Assembly (NCBI GenBank): GCA_019689555.1
Contig: JADGHE010000034.1
Location: forward strand, 1 to 36,208
Direction of reading: 5' to 3'
Length of the DNA stretch: 36,208 nt
DNA from: Variibacter sp.
GTDB taxonomy: Bacteria > Pseudomonadota > Alphaproteobacteria > Rhizobiales > Xanthobacteraceae
Below the pieces are notes generated by a model that was not told the origin of the DNA, ran no database searches, and was given only the letters and a program-made list of their open reading frames with translations. The number at the start of each line of letters is the position of its first letter. The stretch's first letter is position 1. Shown here piece after piece: positions 9,227 to 19,556 of the stretch. The translations under genes and the position numbers were made by a program.

Positions 9227-9859
9227 CATCGCCGTCCCGCCCCGGTCGAGGGGCGTTTCGCGAGCGTCACGAAGCGCGGGGCGGGAGCGGCGAGCGGTCC
9301 GCACGGGCGCAAAGACGCACGCCCAACGCGGCGCCGCGGCCCAAGCCGCAGGGTCCCGGCGCGCCAGCCGCGCGCCACGGGGATATGGCCGCCGCAAGCC
9401 CGAGCGCCATACGACGGCGAAGCGGCGAGGCCCTTCAGCGGTGGGAAGGCGCCCGGTCGGCAACGCCCGGCGCCTGAAACGGTCAGCCCACCGGGGGTCC
9501 TGCGGAGCAAGCCAAAAAATCGCCGCGCGCGGGACGCCGGGAGAGCCGGCGGACTTGCGGAAGTTTCGTTTCGGCATGCCTCGTGTGCCGCGAGGCGCCG
9601 AGGCCCGCGGGTCCGGAGCGGGGCAAGGCCCGCGCCGCAAGCCGGCGCCAAGCCTTCTCGCCTCCGGCGCCCGGCGTCCCGCGCCCCCTTTGGGGGGGCG
9701 GCAAGGGAAGGCGCGTCGCGCCCTTCCGCGCGCGGCCCTGCGCCCGCGCTTGTGCGCGTGCGCGCGCACAGGGCCGCGTGCGCGTGCGCAGGGCTTTGCG
9801 TCCGCCGCTCGCGCGCTTCGCGCATTCAATTCGCCGCGCCGCTCGCCTAAGATCGCGCC

Positions 9860-10792
9860 ATGCCTGCGACCGTCCAAGCGCTGCCGCTGTTCCACCTCTA
9901 CGGCGATCCGCCCGACGACCAGGCGTTCGACTTCATCCACATCGAGACGATCGCCTCGCGTTCCTCGCTCCACGACTGGACGATTCGCGCGCACCGCCAC
10001 CGCAATCTGTTCCAGATCCTGGTGATCGAGCGCGGCGGGGGCCGGATGGCCTACGAGGCGTCCATGATTCCCTTCGCCGCGCCGGCCGCGATCCTCGTGC
10101 CGGCGACGATCGCCCACGGCTTCCAATTCGAGCCGCAGGTGACGGACGGATGGGTCGTGAGCTTCACGGAGGACGTCGCGCTGGGCTTGGGCGAGCGCTC
10201 GGGCGAGGCGCTGGCGCGCCTCAGGGCGCTCGCCGCGCAGCCGGTCGTGCCGCTCGCCCACCCGTTTGAAATCCGGCGGCTGTCGGCCTTCTGCGCCGAC
10301 CTGCACGAGGAGGGCTTCCTCGCGCGCGAAGGCTTCCGCCTCGCCATGCGCGGGCTGCTCGCCCTCATCGCCATCGAAGTCGGGCGCCTCGCGGCGAGCC
10401 GGGCGCGTTCGGGCGCCGTGACGCTCGCGCCGAGCGACGCCACGGTGCAGGCGCTCGGGCGGCTCGTGGAGGAGCATTTCCGCAGGGAAAGGCGGCTCTC
10501 CTTCTACGCCCAGAAGCTCGCGATGACCCCCGACCGCCTCAACGATCACGTCAAGCGCGCAGCCGGCGTCACCGCGGGCCACCTGATCCGCCAGCGCGTG
10601 CTCACCGAGGCGAAGCGCCAGCTCGTCTTCACCGCGCAGCCGATCCACGACATCGCCTACGACCTCGCCTTCTCGGACCCCTCGCACTTCGCCCGCTTCT
10701 TCCGCAAGCACACCGGCATGACGCCGCAGGCCTTCCGCGATCGGGGCGGAGAGCGCGGCGCGACGGCGCGCGGCAACGGCCGCCGTCCCTGA
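9860..10792 (+). CDS. AraC-family regulator of the HpaA/PobR type
   Basis: This is a 310-residue cytoplasmic transcription factor. Residues 1-150 form a cupin-like ligand-sensing domain (HDWTIRAHRHRNLFQILVIE, then a cupin-style AILVPATIAHGFQF). Residues about 200-295 form the double helix-turn-helix: LSFYAQKLAMTPDRLNDHVK is the first, IHDIAYDLAFSDPSHFARFF the second, then RKHTGMTPQAFR. The N-terminal pattern matches AraC regulators of 4-hydroxybenzoate and 4-hydroxyphenylacetate catabolism. Together with hpaB/hpaC 2.3 kb upstream this suggests it activates those genes (inference). The ATG at 9860 is the only start that gives the family N-terminus, though its ribosome binding site is weak. It is convergent with pcaD. 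Confidence 0.85.
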   Translation: MPATVQALPLFHLYGDPPDDQAFDFIHIETIASRSSLHDWTIRAHRHRNLFQILVIERGGGRMAYEASMIPFAAPAAILVPATIAHGFQFEPQVTDGWVVSFTEDVALGLGERSGEALARLRALAAQPVVPLAHPFEIRRLSAFCADLHEEGFLAREGFRLAMRGLLALIAIEVGRLAASRARSGAVTLAPSDATVQALGRLVEEHFRRERRLSFYAQKLAMTPDRLNDHVKRAAGVTAGHLIRQRVLTEAKRQLVFTAQPIHDIAYDLAFSDPSHFARFFRKHTGMTPQAFRDRGGERGATARGNGRRP

Positions 10793-10800
10793 AGGCGCGG

Positions 10801-10842
10801 AGGCGGGGCGCATGCCGCCTTGCGCGCCGTGCCGCCCCGCCT
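10801..10842. terminator. Possible bidirectional terminator hairpin between araC-type gene and pcaD
   Basis: A perfect 10-bp inverted repeat, AGGCGGGGCG (10801-10810) and CGCCCCGCCT (10833-10842), lies 9 bp after the regulator stop in a 139-bp gap between convergent genes. The 22-base interior can fold further. There is no clear T run on either side, so it is not a textbook intrinsic terminator. Position and symmetry fit a shared transcript end. Confidence 0.4.
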
Positions 10843-10931
10843 TGTCCACATTCGAGGCCCCGCCCAGCGTCTTGCGCCGGCGGGCCATGCCGGCTTCGGA
10901 CCGCCGGCGCTCGTCCGCGGCTTTTCTCCGC

Positions 10932-11714
10932 TCAGCGCGCGAGCAGATGCTCGAGCACCGCGGCGTTGTAGGCCTCCGGCTGTTCGATGTTGGAGATGTG
11001 GGCCGCGTCGAGCACGGTCAGCTTGGCGCCCGGAATGCGCGACTGGATGAACTCGGCTGCCTCGACGGTGGTCGCCGGATCGTGCCGCCCGGCGATGACG
11101 AGCGTCGGCGCCGTGATGCGGCGGATCGATTCGCTCAAGTCCATGTCGCGGATGGCGTAGCAGCAGCCCGCATAACCCTCCGGCGCGGTGGCGAGCAGCA
11201 TGTCGAGAACCGGCTTCGTCTTCTCCGGCGCGCGCTCGCGGAAGCTTTTCGTGAACCAGCGCTCCAGGCTCGGCTCGGCGAGCGGCGCCATGCCCCGCGC
11301 GGTGGCGATCTTGATCCGCTCGTTCCAGGGATCCGGGGAGGGGAAACGCGCGGCGGTATTGGACAGCACCAGACGCCCGATGCGCTCCGGCGCGTGCGCG
11401 CCGAGCCACATGCCCACCATGCCGCCCATCGAAAGACCGCACCAATGGGTTTTTTCGATGCCGAGCGCATCGAGCACGGCGAGCGCGTCGCGGCCCAGGC
11501 GCTCCATGGTGTAAGGTCCGGCCGGCACGTCGGACTGGCCGTGCCCGCGCCGGTCGTAGCGGATGAGGCGGAAGTGCTGGGTGAAGGCGGGCACCTGGGC
11601 GTCCCACATGTGCAAGGTGGTCCCGAGCGAGTTCGACAGCATCAGCGCCGGCGCGTTCTCGGGTCCTTCGACCTCGACGTGAATGCGGCAGCCGTCGGCG
11701 TCGATGAAAGGCAT
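10932..11714 (-). CDS. pcaD: 3-oxoadipate enol-lactonase PcaD
   Basis: This alpha/beta hydrolase opens the lactone ring of 3-oxoadipate enol-lactone in the protocatechuate/beta-ketoadipate pathway (cytoplasm). From the ATG at 11714 it has 260 residues, the usual size. The nucleophile elbow is GLSMGG with S95, the acid D212 in AGRHDPAT and the histidine H239 in DAAHISNIEQP. An early LSNSLGTTLHMWD and RYDRRGHGQSD are typical of PcaD. GGAG 9-12 bp upstream supports this start; the open frame extends further with no start signal. No other pca gene is in the window, so a related esterase role cannot be excluded. It is divergent from the Cox locus with a 254-bp gap. Confidence 0.88.
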   Translation of the reverse strand: MPFIDADGCRIHVEVEGPENAPALMLSNSLGTTLHMWDAQVPAFTQHFRLIRYDRRGHGQSDVPAGPYTMERLGRDALAVLDALGIEKTHWCGLSMGGMVGMWLGAHAPERIGRLVLSNTAARFPSPDPWNERIKIATARGMAPLAEPSLERWFTKSFRERAPEKTKPVLDMLLATAPEGYAGCCYAIRDMDLSESIRRITAPTLVIAGRHDPATTVEAAEFIQSRIPGAKLTVLDAAHISNIEQPEAYNAAVLEHLLAR

Positions 11715-11968
11715 CGTCTGATTCTCCAAGATCTTGGCGGCGGCGTCGGCCGGGGCCCGAGCGGCCCGTGCAGCCTGCGCGCCACGGTTGGCGGGTTTCG
11801 AGTCGGATCGCCGTTCGCGGCGCGGCAGCCTAGGTCGGCAGCGCCGCGGCGCCAAGCCCGTCCCGCGGGATGGCTGGTCCTTGCCGCGCGGCATCTGCTA
11901 AATGCGTTGGGCGTCGGCGCGCGGCGGCAAGGCGGCCGCGGCGGCGCCGTCCAAGGTGGAGACAAGCC

Positions 11969-12430
11969 ATGGCAATGACCATGAACGGAGAGGTCCGGCT
12001 CCAAGCACCGCGCGAGGAGGTCTGGACAAAGCTGAACGATCCCGAGGTGCTCAAAAGCTGCATCCCCGGCTGCGAGTCGCTCGACAAGAAATCCGATACC
12101 GAGTTCGAGGCCGTGGCGACCAACAAGATCGGGCCGGTGAAGGCCCGGTTCAAAGGCCGGGTCACGCTCTCCGATCTCGACCCGCCGAACGGCTACAAGA
12201 TTTCCGGCCAGGGAGACGGCGGGGTTGCGGGATTCGCCAAGGGCGGCGCGACCGTGACGCTGACGCCGGCGGAGGACGGGGGAACCGTGCTCAGCTATGC
12301 GGTGGAGGCGCAGATCGGCGGCAAGCTCGCGCAGCTCGGCCAGCGGCTCGTCAACGGCGCGGCCAAGAAGCTGGCCGACCAGTTCTTCGAAAAGTTCGCC
12401 GCCGCCGTCAATCCGAAGGAACAGGCCTGA
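11969..12430 (+). CDS. coxG: CoxG-family protein (CODH subunit G)
   Basis: This 153-residue protein of the CoxG/SRPBCC lipid-binding fold family accompanies Cox-type molybdenum hydroxylases. CoxG has been linked to membrane attachment and quinone handling of CO dehydrogenase. Visible blocks are REEVWTKLNDPEVLKSCIPG (16-35), NKIGPVKARFKGRVTL and a GGKLAQLGQRLVNGAAKKLA helix near the end. The protein stops at NPKEQA, without the C-terminal extension and membrane tail found in longer CoxG proteins, so it may be soluble. The ATG at 11969 has AAGGTGGAG just upstream. A 204-bp gap with inverted repeats separates it from coxS. Confidence 0.9.
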   Translation: MAMTMNGEVRLQAPREEVWTKLNDPEVLKSCIPGCESLDKKSDTEFEAVATNKIGPVKARFKGRVTLSDLDPPNGYKISGQGDGGVAGFAKGGATVTLTPAEDGGTVLSYAVEAQIGGKLAQLGQRLVNGAAKKLADQFFEKFAAAVNPKEQA

Positions 12431-12513
12431 GCGCCTGCGCGGCCGCCGCCGCGGCCTGCGGGCGCGGCGCGCCCGCCGTGCTTGTGGCTTGACCACCTGC
12501 ACGTTGGCGGTTC

Positions 12514-12577
12514 AGACTTGGTCTAGTTCAACTCACCTAGACGCGGCGCGTGCGACTGACATGCGTCAGCTCATGTC
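12514..12577. promoter_or_regulatory. Nested inverted repeats upstream of coxS
   Basis: Several symmetric elements are packed in 64 bp ahead of coxS. AGAC-TTG-GTCT is at 12514-12524. GTCTAG and CTAGAC are at 12521-12526 and 12537-12542, with a 10-bp spacer. CTGAC-ATGC-GTCAG is at 12556-12569. GACATG and CATGTC are at 12558-12563 and 12572-12577. Overlapping dyads of this kind are what dimeric regulators bind. Some may also fold in RNA. A weak TTGACC is at 12489-12494. Which protein binds is unknown. Confidence 0.45.
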
Positions 12578-12634
12578 GTGGTGCCCGCATCGCCCCGGCA
12601 TCCTGGGCGGGGAGCTTCGAGGAGGAATAAGACC

Positions 12635-13117
<483 letters not shown>

Positions 13118-13208
13118 GCGGCGGCGCCGGCCCGCCAGGACGCAAAAAGGGCAGTGGACGGAGCCGCAAGCGTTCAGAGTCCACCGAAATTCCACGGGAG
13201 GACCAGCC

Positions 13209-15569
<2,361 letters not shown>

Positions 15570-15586
15570 GGGGAGCAGGATCCCAC

Positions 15587-15629
15587 GCTCCCGGTCCGAG
15601 GCCGCGCCGGCCTCGCGGCGACCGGGAGC
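15587..15629. repeat. Large hairpin between coxL and coxM
   Basis: Arms GCTCCCGGTC (15587-15596) and GACCGGGAGC (15620-15629) are perfect. They continue inward with CGAGGCC (15597-15603) and GGCCTCG (15609-15615). This gives a 17-bp stem with a 4-base bulge and a 5-base loop. It fills half of the 87-bp coxL-coxM gap and ends 27 bp before the coxM start. There is no T tract. It could end or stabilise transcripts so that subunit genes are expressed unequally, or be a REP-like repeat. Confidence 0.65.
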
Positions 15630-15656
15630 AGAGCGAAGAGGTTCGGAGGACCTTTC

Positions 15657-16463
15657 ATGTACGCATTCGATTTCCATCGGCCGACGACGCTGCGTCAGGC
15701 CGTCAGTCTGCTCGCCAAGTCCGAGGACGCCAAGCTGCTCGCCGGCGGCCACTCGCTGATCCCGGTGATGAAGCTCCGGCTCGCGTCCCCGCGCACCCTG
15801 ATCGACCTGTCGCAGATCCAGGAGCTCACGGGCGTCGAGCTCAAGGGCCGTTCGTTGGTCATCGGCGCGATGACCCGACACCGGGACGTCGCCAATTCGC
15901 CGATCGTGCAGGAGGCGATGCCGGGGCTTGCCGCCGTTCCGGCCTCGATCGGCGACCCGCATGTGCGCAATCGCGGCACCATCGGCGGCTCGATCGCGAA
16001 CAACGATCCGAACGCCGATTATCCGGCGGCCTGCCTCGGCCTCGGCGCGACCATCATCACGAACAAGCGCAAGATCCCGGCGGACGAGTTCTTCACCGGC
16101 CTGTTCGAGACGGCGCTCGAGCCGGACGAGATCATCACCAAGGTCTCGTTCCCCATCACCCGAAAGTGCGCGTACGAGAAGTTCAAGCATCCGGCGTCGG
16201 GTTTTGCGCTGGTCGGCGTGTTCGTGGCGAAGCGCGGCTCGGAGGTGCGTGTGGCCGTCACCGGCGCGGGCGCGAGTGGCGTCTTCCGGGTGCCCTCCTT
16301 CGAGGAGGCGCTGAAGAAGCGCTTTGCGCCGAAGTCGCTGGAAGGCCTGTCGATTTCGCCGGAGGGGCTGGCGAGCGACATTCACGCGAGCGCCGAGTAC
16401 CGCGCCCATCTCGTCGGCGTCATGGCCCGCCGCGCCACCGCCAAGGCGGTCGCCTACGGCTGA
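15657..16463 (+). CDS. coxM: CoxM-type FAD-binding medium subunit
   Basis: This is the flavoprotein subunit of the Cox-like hydroxylase, 268 residues. It passes electrons from the iron-sulfur subunit onward to the respiratory chain. FAD-binding motifs are AGGHS at 29-33 and TIGGS at 108-112 (within VRNRGTIGGSIANNDPNADY). The C-terminal CO_deh_flav_C region is present (FALVGVFVAKRGSEVRVAVT). The ATG at 15657 follows GGAGGA by 6 bp. It completes the S-L-M trio. The FAD motifs match the Cox/nicotine dehydrogenase branch rather than xanthine dehydrogenase. Confidence 0.95.
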   Translation: MYAFDFHRPTTLRQAVSLLAKSEDAKLLAGGHSLIPVMKLRLASPRTLIDLSQIQELTGVELKGRSLVIGAMTRHRDVANSPIVQEAMPGLAAVPASIGDPHVRNRGTIGGSIANNDPNADYPAACLGLGATIITNKRKIPADEFFTGLFETALEPDEIITKVSFPITRKCAYEKFKHPASGFALVGVFVAKRGSEVRVAVTGAGASGVFRVPSFEEALKKRFAPKSLEGLSISPEGLASDIHASAEYRAHLVGVMARRATAKAVAYG

Positions 16464-16512
16464 ACGCGGCCGAACGGCGCCGCAGGCCCCGGCCGGCGCG
16501 CTCAACGGTTCC

Positions 16513-16535
16513 ATGGCCGGGCGCGTCCCGGCCAT
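16513..16535. repeat. REP-like palindrome ATGGCCGGG/CCCGGCCAT
   Basis: A perfect 9-bp stem (16513-16521 with 16527-16535) around CGCGT lies in the 174-bp coxM-coxD gap. I recall this sequence, with variable loop, as a very common dispersed palindrome in Hyphomicrobiales genomes. Confidence 0.65.
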
Positions 16536-16637
16536 CCGTCTGTCTGAAGGGGCCTCGCCCGATCGCGTGCGGGGCGGTGGCCTCAGCGCCGCCGTCGCTC
16601 TCGAACTGCGGCGGCGGATGCACTATGTAGGGCCTGC

Positions 16638-17588
16638 ATGAACGATCATTCGCCCTCCGCCTCCGTGGGCGCGCTGCACGCGCTGCCCGAATCCATCGAC
16701 GCCACGCTCGATCTTCTCCGGCGCGCCGACTATCTCGCCGACCGATCGCTCGCGACGGTGCTCTTCCTCGCGCTGCGCATGGGCCGGCCGCTTTTCCTCG
16801 AAGGCGAGGCGGGCGTCGGCAAGACCGAGATCGCCAAGGTGCTGAGCCGGACGCTTGGCCGCCGGCTGATCCGCCTGCAGTGCTACGAGGGGCTCGACGT
16901 CTCCGCCGCCGTCTACGAGTGGAACTACGCGGCGCAGATGATCGCCATCCGCCTCGCCGAGGTCGAGGGGGCGGGTGACCGCGAGCGCGTTGAGCACGAC
17001 ATTTTCTCCGACCGCTTCCTCATCAAGCGGCCGCTCTTGCAAGCGCTCGAACCGCATCCCGAGGGGCCGCCGGTCCTGCTGATCGACGAGCTCGACCGCA
17101 CCGACGAGGCCTTCGAGGCGTTCCTGCTGGAAGTGCTGGCCGACTTCCAGGTGACGGTGCCGGAGCTCGGCACCATCCGCGCCGAGCATCCGCCCATCGT
17201 CGTCATCACCTCCAACCGCACACGCGAGATTCACGACGCGCTCAAGCGCCGCTGCCTCTACCACTGGGTCGGCTATCCGAGCGCGGAGCGCGAGCTCGCG
17301 ATCGTGCGCGCGAAGGTGCCCGGCATCGCCACGGCGCTCTCGCAGCAGGTCGTTCATTTCGTGCAGGCGCTGCGCCGCGAGGACCTGTTCAAGGCGCCGG
17401 GCGTCGCCGAGACGCTCGACTGGGCGACGGCCCTCACGGAACTCGACGTCGTCGCGCTCGACCCCGAGACCGTGTCGGACACGCTCGGCGTCCTGTTGAA
17501 ATACCAGGACGACATCGCCCGGCTCGAGGGGACCAAGGTCAAGGCGATGCTCGACGAGGTGCGCGCGGAGCTGAGAGCCGCGCAATGA
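16638..17588 (+). CDS. coxD: CoxD-type MoxR-family AAA+ ATPase
   Basis: This 316-residue cytoplasmic AAA+ chaperone helps mature the active site of Cox-type enzymes. In the form I system CoxD is needed for assembly of the metal centre on apo-CoxL. Walker A is GEAGVGKTE (56-64) and Walker B is LLIDELD (147-153). Sensor 1 is in VVITSNRTREIHDALKRRC, with the MoxR-typical RRCLYHWVGYP. It is followed 103 bp later by the VWA partner coxE, the usual MoxR-VWA pairing. Its presence beside a form II CoxL shows that the assembly machine is not restricted to copper-containing CODH. Confidence 0.93.
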   Translation: MNDHSPSASVGALHALPESIDATLDLLRRADYLADRSLATVLFLALRMGRPLFLEGEAGVGKTEIAKVLSRTLGRRLIRLQCYEGLDVSAAVYEWNYAAQMIAIRLAEVEGAGDRERVEHDIFSDRFLIKRPLLQALEPHPEGPPVLLIDELDRTDEAFEAFLLEVLADFQVTVPELGTIRAEHPPIVVITSNRTREIHDALKRRCLYHWVGYPSAERELAIVRAKVPGIATALSQQVVHFVQALRREDLFKAPGVAETLDWATALTELDVVALDPETVSDTLGVLLKYQDDIARLEGTKVKAMLDEVRAELRAAQ

Positions 17589-17691
17589 CGCGTCGGTCCC
17601 TCCGCGCCACGACCCGCGCGGCCGCGCGCTGCGAACGGGGCGTGCGGGCCGGAGCGGGGGAGGGATCGACGGCCGTGTTCGGGGATTGCGC

Positions 17692-18972
17692 ATGAACGCG
17701 GAGCCAGAGCCGACCCGGGCGGGTTCGCAGCCCCACGAGCGCCCGCCGGCGACGGGCGGCGGAGCGGGCGGGACGGACGGCCGCCTCGCCGAAAACATCC
17801 TCTATTTCGCCCGCGCGCTGCGCGCGGCCGGGCTGCCGGTCGGGCCCGGCGCCGTGCTCGATGCGCTCGAGGCGGTGAAGGCCGCCGGCGTCGGCACGCG
17901 CGAGGACTTCTACTGGACGCTGCATGCCGTGTTCGTGAAGCGGCACGAACACTCCGCGCTCTTCGACCAGGCCTTCAAGCTGTTCTTCCGCAAGCGCGGC
18001 TACATCGAGCAGCTGATGGCCATGATGATGCCGCAGGTCGAGCCGCCGGCGGGGGAGGAGAAGCAGAAGCCGGCGGCGCAGCGGATCCAGGAGGCGCTCT
18101 TCTCCGGGCTCGACCGGCAGGAGATCGCGCGGCGCGAGACGGAGGTCGACGCGCGCCTCACCGTTTCGGATCGCGAGGTTTTCCAACGCAAGGATTTCGC
18201 GCAGATGACGGCGGCCGAGATCGCCGCGGCGCGGGAGGCCGTCACACGCATGGTGCTGCCCCTCGACGCGGTGAAGACGCGGCGGCTCGCGCCGCACCGG
18301 CACGGCCACGTCATGGATCTGCGCCGCACGCTGCGCGCCAGCATGAAGGCGGGCGGCGCCCTTATCGATCTTCGCTATCTCGGCCCCAAGACCAAGCTGC
18401 CGCCGATCGTGGCGCTCCTCGACATCTCCGGGTCGATGAGCCAGTACACGCGGCTCTTCCTGCATTTCCTCCACGCGATGACGGACGCGCGCAAGCGCGT
18501 GCACACCTTTCTGTTCGGCACGCGCCTCACCAATGTCACGCGCGCCATCAAGGCGCGGGACCCCGACGAGGCGCTCGCCGCCTGCTCGGCGAGCGTCGTG
18601 GACTGGTCGGGCGGCACGCGCATCGCCGCCTCGCTGCGCGCGTTCAACAAGCTGTGGGCGCGCCGGGTGCTCACCGGCGGGGCCATTGTGCTCCTGTTCA
18701 CCGACGGGCTCGAGCGCGACCCGGACGACACGCTCGCCTTCGAGATGGACCGCCTGCACCGGTCCTGCCGGCGGCTCATCTGGCTCAATCCGCTTCTGCG
18801 CTTCGAGGGCTTCGAGGCGCGGGCGAAGGGCATCCGCGCGATGCTGCCGCATGTTGACGAATTCCGGCCGATCCACAATCTGGAGTCGGTCGCCGCGCTG
18901 TGTCAGGCTCTGTCGGCGGCGGACCGCGCCGTCGCCGACAATCCGCGGGCGTGGCTGAAGAAGGTGGCTTAA
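17692..18972 (+). CDS. coxE: CoxE-type von Willebrand factor A domain protein
   Basis: This 426-residue VWA protein is the partner of the CoxD ATPase in enzyme maturation. The metal-ion-dependent adhesion site is visible: D244-I-S-G-S248, a threonine in WSGGTRIAAS and D338 in LFTDGLERDPDD. The first 30 residues are low-complexity (Gly/Pro/Ala/Thr). The middle region PHRHGHVMDLRRTLRASMKA is typical of the CoxE family (VWA_CoxE). The ATG at 17692 is preferred to an in-frame TTG at 17686, although neither has a strong ribosome binding site. The protein ends with WLKKVA just before a palindromic repeat. Confidence 0.92.
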   Translation: MNAEPEPTRAGSQPHERPPATGGGAGGTDGRLAENILYFARALRAAGLPVGPGAVLDALEAVKAAGVGTREDFYWTLHAVFVKRHEHSALFDQAFKLFFRKRGYIEQLMAMMMPQVEPPAGEEKQKPAAQRIQEALFSGLDRQEIARRETEVDARLTVSDREVFQRKDFAQMTAAEIAAAREAVTRMVLPLDAVKTRRLAPHRHGHVMDLRRTLRASMKAGGALIDLRYLGPKTKLPPIVALLDISGSMSQYTRLFLHFLHAMTDARKRVHTFLFGTRLTNVTRAIKARDPDEALAACSASVVDWSGGTRIAASLRAFNKLWARRVLTGGAIVLLFTDGLERDPDDTLAFEMDRLHRSCRRLIWLNPLLRFEGFEARAKGIRAMLPHVDEFRPIHNLESVAALCQALSAADRAVADNPRAWLKKVA

Positions 18973-18980
18973 GGTCGCCT

Positions 18981-18998
18981 CTCCCCGCAGGCGGGGAG
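18981..18998. repeat. Palindrome CTCCCCGC-AG-GCGGGGAG, second copy
   Basis: This 18-bp palindrome is identical to 3749-3766 and begins 9 bp after the coxE stop. It is likely part of a dispersed intergenic repeat family. Position right after a stop could let it act as an mRNA end cap, but no T tract follows. Confidence 0.7.
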
Positions 18999-19125
18999 GG
19001 CGGCGCGGGAAGCGCACCGACAAGGGCGAAGGGGCGCAATCATGAAGGTTACGCCCATGAGCGGGGACCCCTCGGCCGGACCGTCTTCCCGCGCGCGGGA
19101 GGCGGGGGAAGAGAAGGAGCGGATC

Positions 19126-19449
19126 ATGCTCGCGACGGACGAAGACATCCTCAAGGCCGCCGAAGAATGGAGACGCGCAGGCAAGGGCGTTGCGCTCGCC
19201 ACGGTGGTAGAAACCTGGGGCTCGGCGCCGCGCCCCGTCGGCTCCAATCTGGTCATCGACGAGGAGGGGAACTTCCTCGGCTCGGTCTCGGGCGGGTGCG
19301 TGGAGGGCGCGGTCGTGACGGAAGCCCTGGACGTGATCGAAAGCGGCAAGCCGAAGCTGCTCGAATTCGGCGTCGCCGACGACACGGCCTGGAAGGTCGG
19401 GCTCTCCTGCGGCGGCACCATCCGGGTGCTCGTCGAGAAGGTGGAGTAG
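19126..19449 (+). CDS. XdhC/CoxI family protein, N-terminal domain only
   Basis: This 107-residue protein equals the first domain of XdhC. XdhC-type proteins bind the molybdopterin cofactor, protect its sulfurated form and hand it to the hydroxylase. Visible blocks are TWGSAPRPVGSNLVI (30-44), LGSVSGGCVEGAVV (51-64) with the conserved cysteine, and the terminal GLSCGGTIRVLVE. The ATG at 19126 is chosen because AAGGAG lies 6 bp upstream; a longer frame from 19042 lacks such a site and its extra residues are unlike the family. The Rossmann half is the next gene, 107 bp on. The two likely form one chaperone. Confidence 0.88.
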   Translation: MLATDEDILKAAEEWRRAGKGVALATVVETWGSAPRPVGSNLVIDEEGNFLGSVSGGCVEGAVVTEALDVIESGKPKLLEFGVADDTAWKVGLSCGGTIRVLVEKVE

Positions 19450-19556
19450 GGGCCAAACGTGCGGCGGAGACTGCGTTCGTGGGCATGCAACAAACGCGGA
19501 CACCCTCCCGTGCGGCGAATGTCGGCCGGTCAGCCTGAGCGAGCGGAGACGCAAAC

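Larger units (their letters stand above)
9090..9859. other. Long GC-extreme gap of unknown content (770 bp)
   Basis: I find no gene I can support. All frames are open because stops are rare at this GC content, and the translations are Arg/Ala/Pro-rich. The gap contains an imperfect hairpin GGTGG...CCACC (9096-9123) and a palindrome ACCATCG-TG-CGATGGT (9155-9170). A single AT-rich promoter-like spot is at 9197-9226, and an alternating purine-pyrimidine tract (TGTGCGCGTGCGCGCGCACA and neighbours) lies at about 9750-9792. The right edge is the upstream region of the AraC-type regulator. It may hold an untranslated RNA or a decayed gene, but nothing proves either. Confidence 0.5.

Noticed and set aside
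9226..9825. Minus-strand 199-codon open frame in the GC-extreme gap
   Set aside because: No ribosome binding site, low-complexity Arg/Ala/Pro translation, and all other frames are equally open. It cannot be told from chance, so it is left as unexplained gap.
19042..19125. Longer N-terminus for the first XdhC-like protein
   Set aside because: The extra residues are unlike the family and AAGGAG is placed 6 bp before the ATG at 19126.
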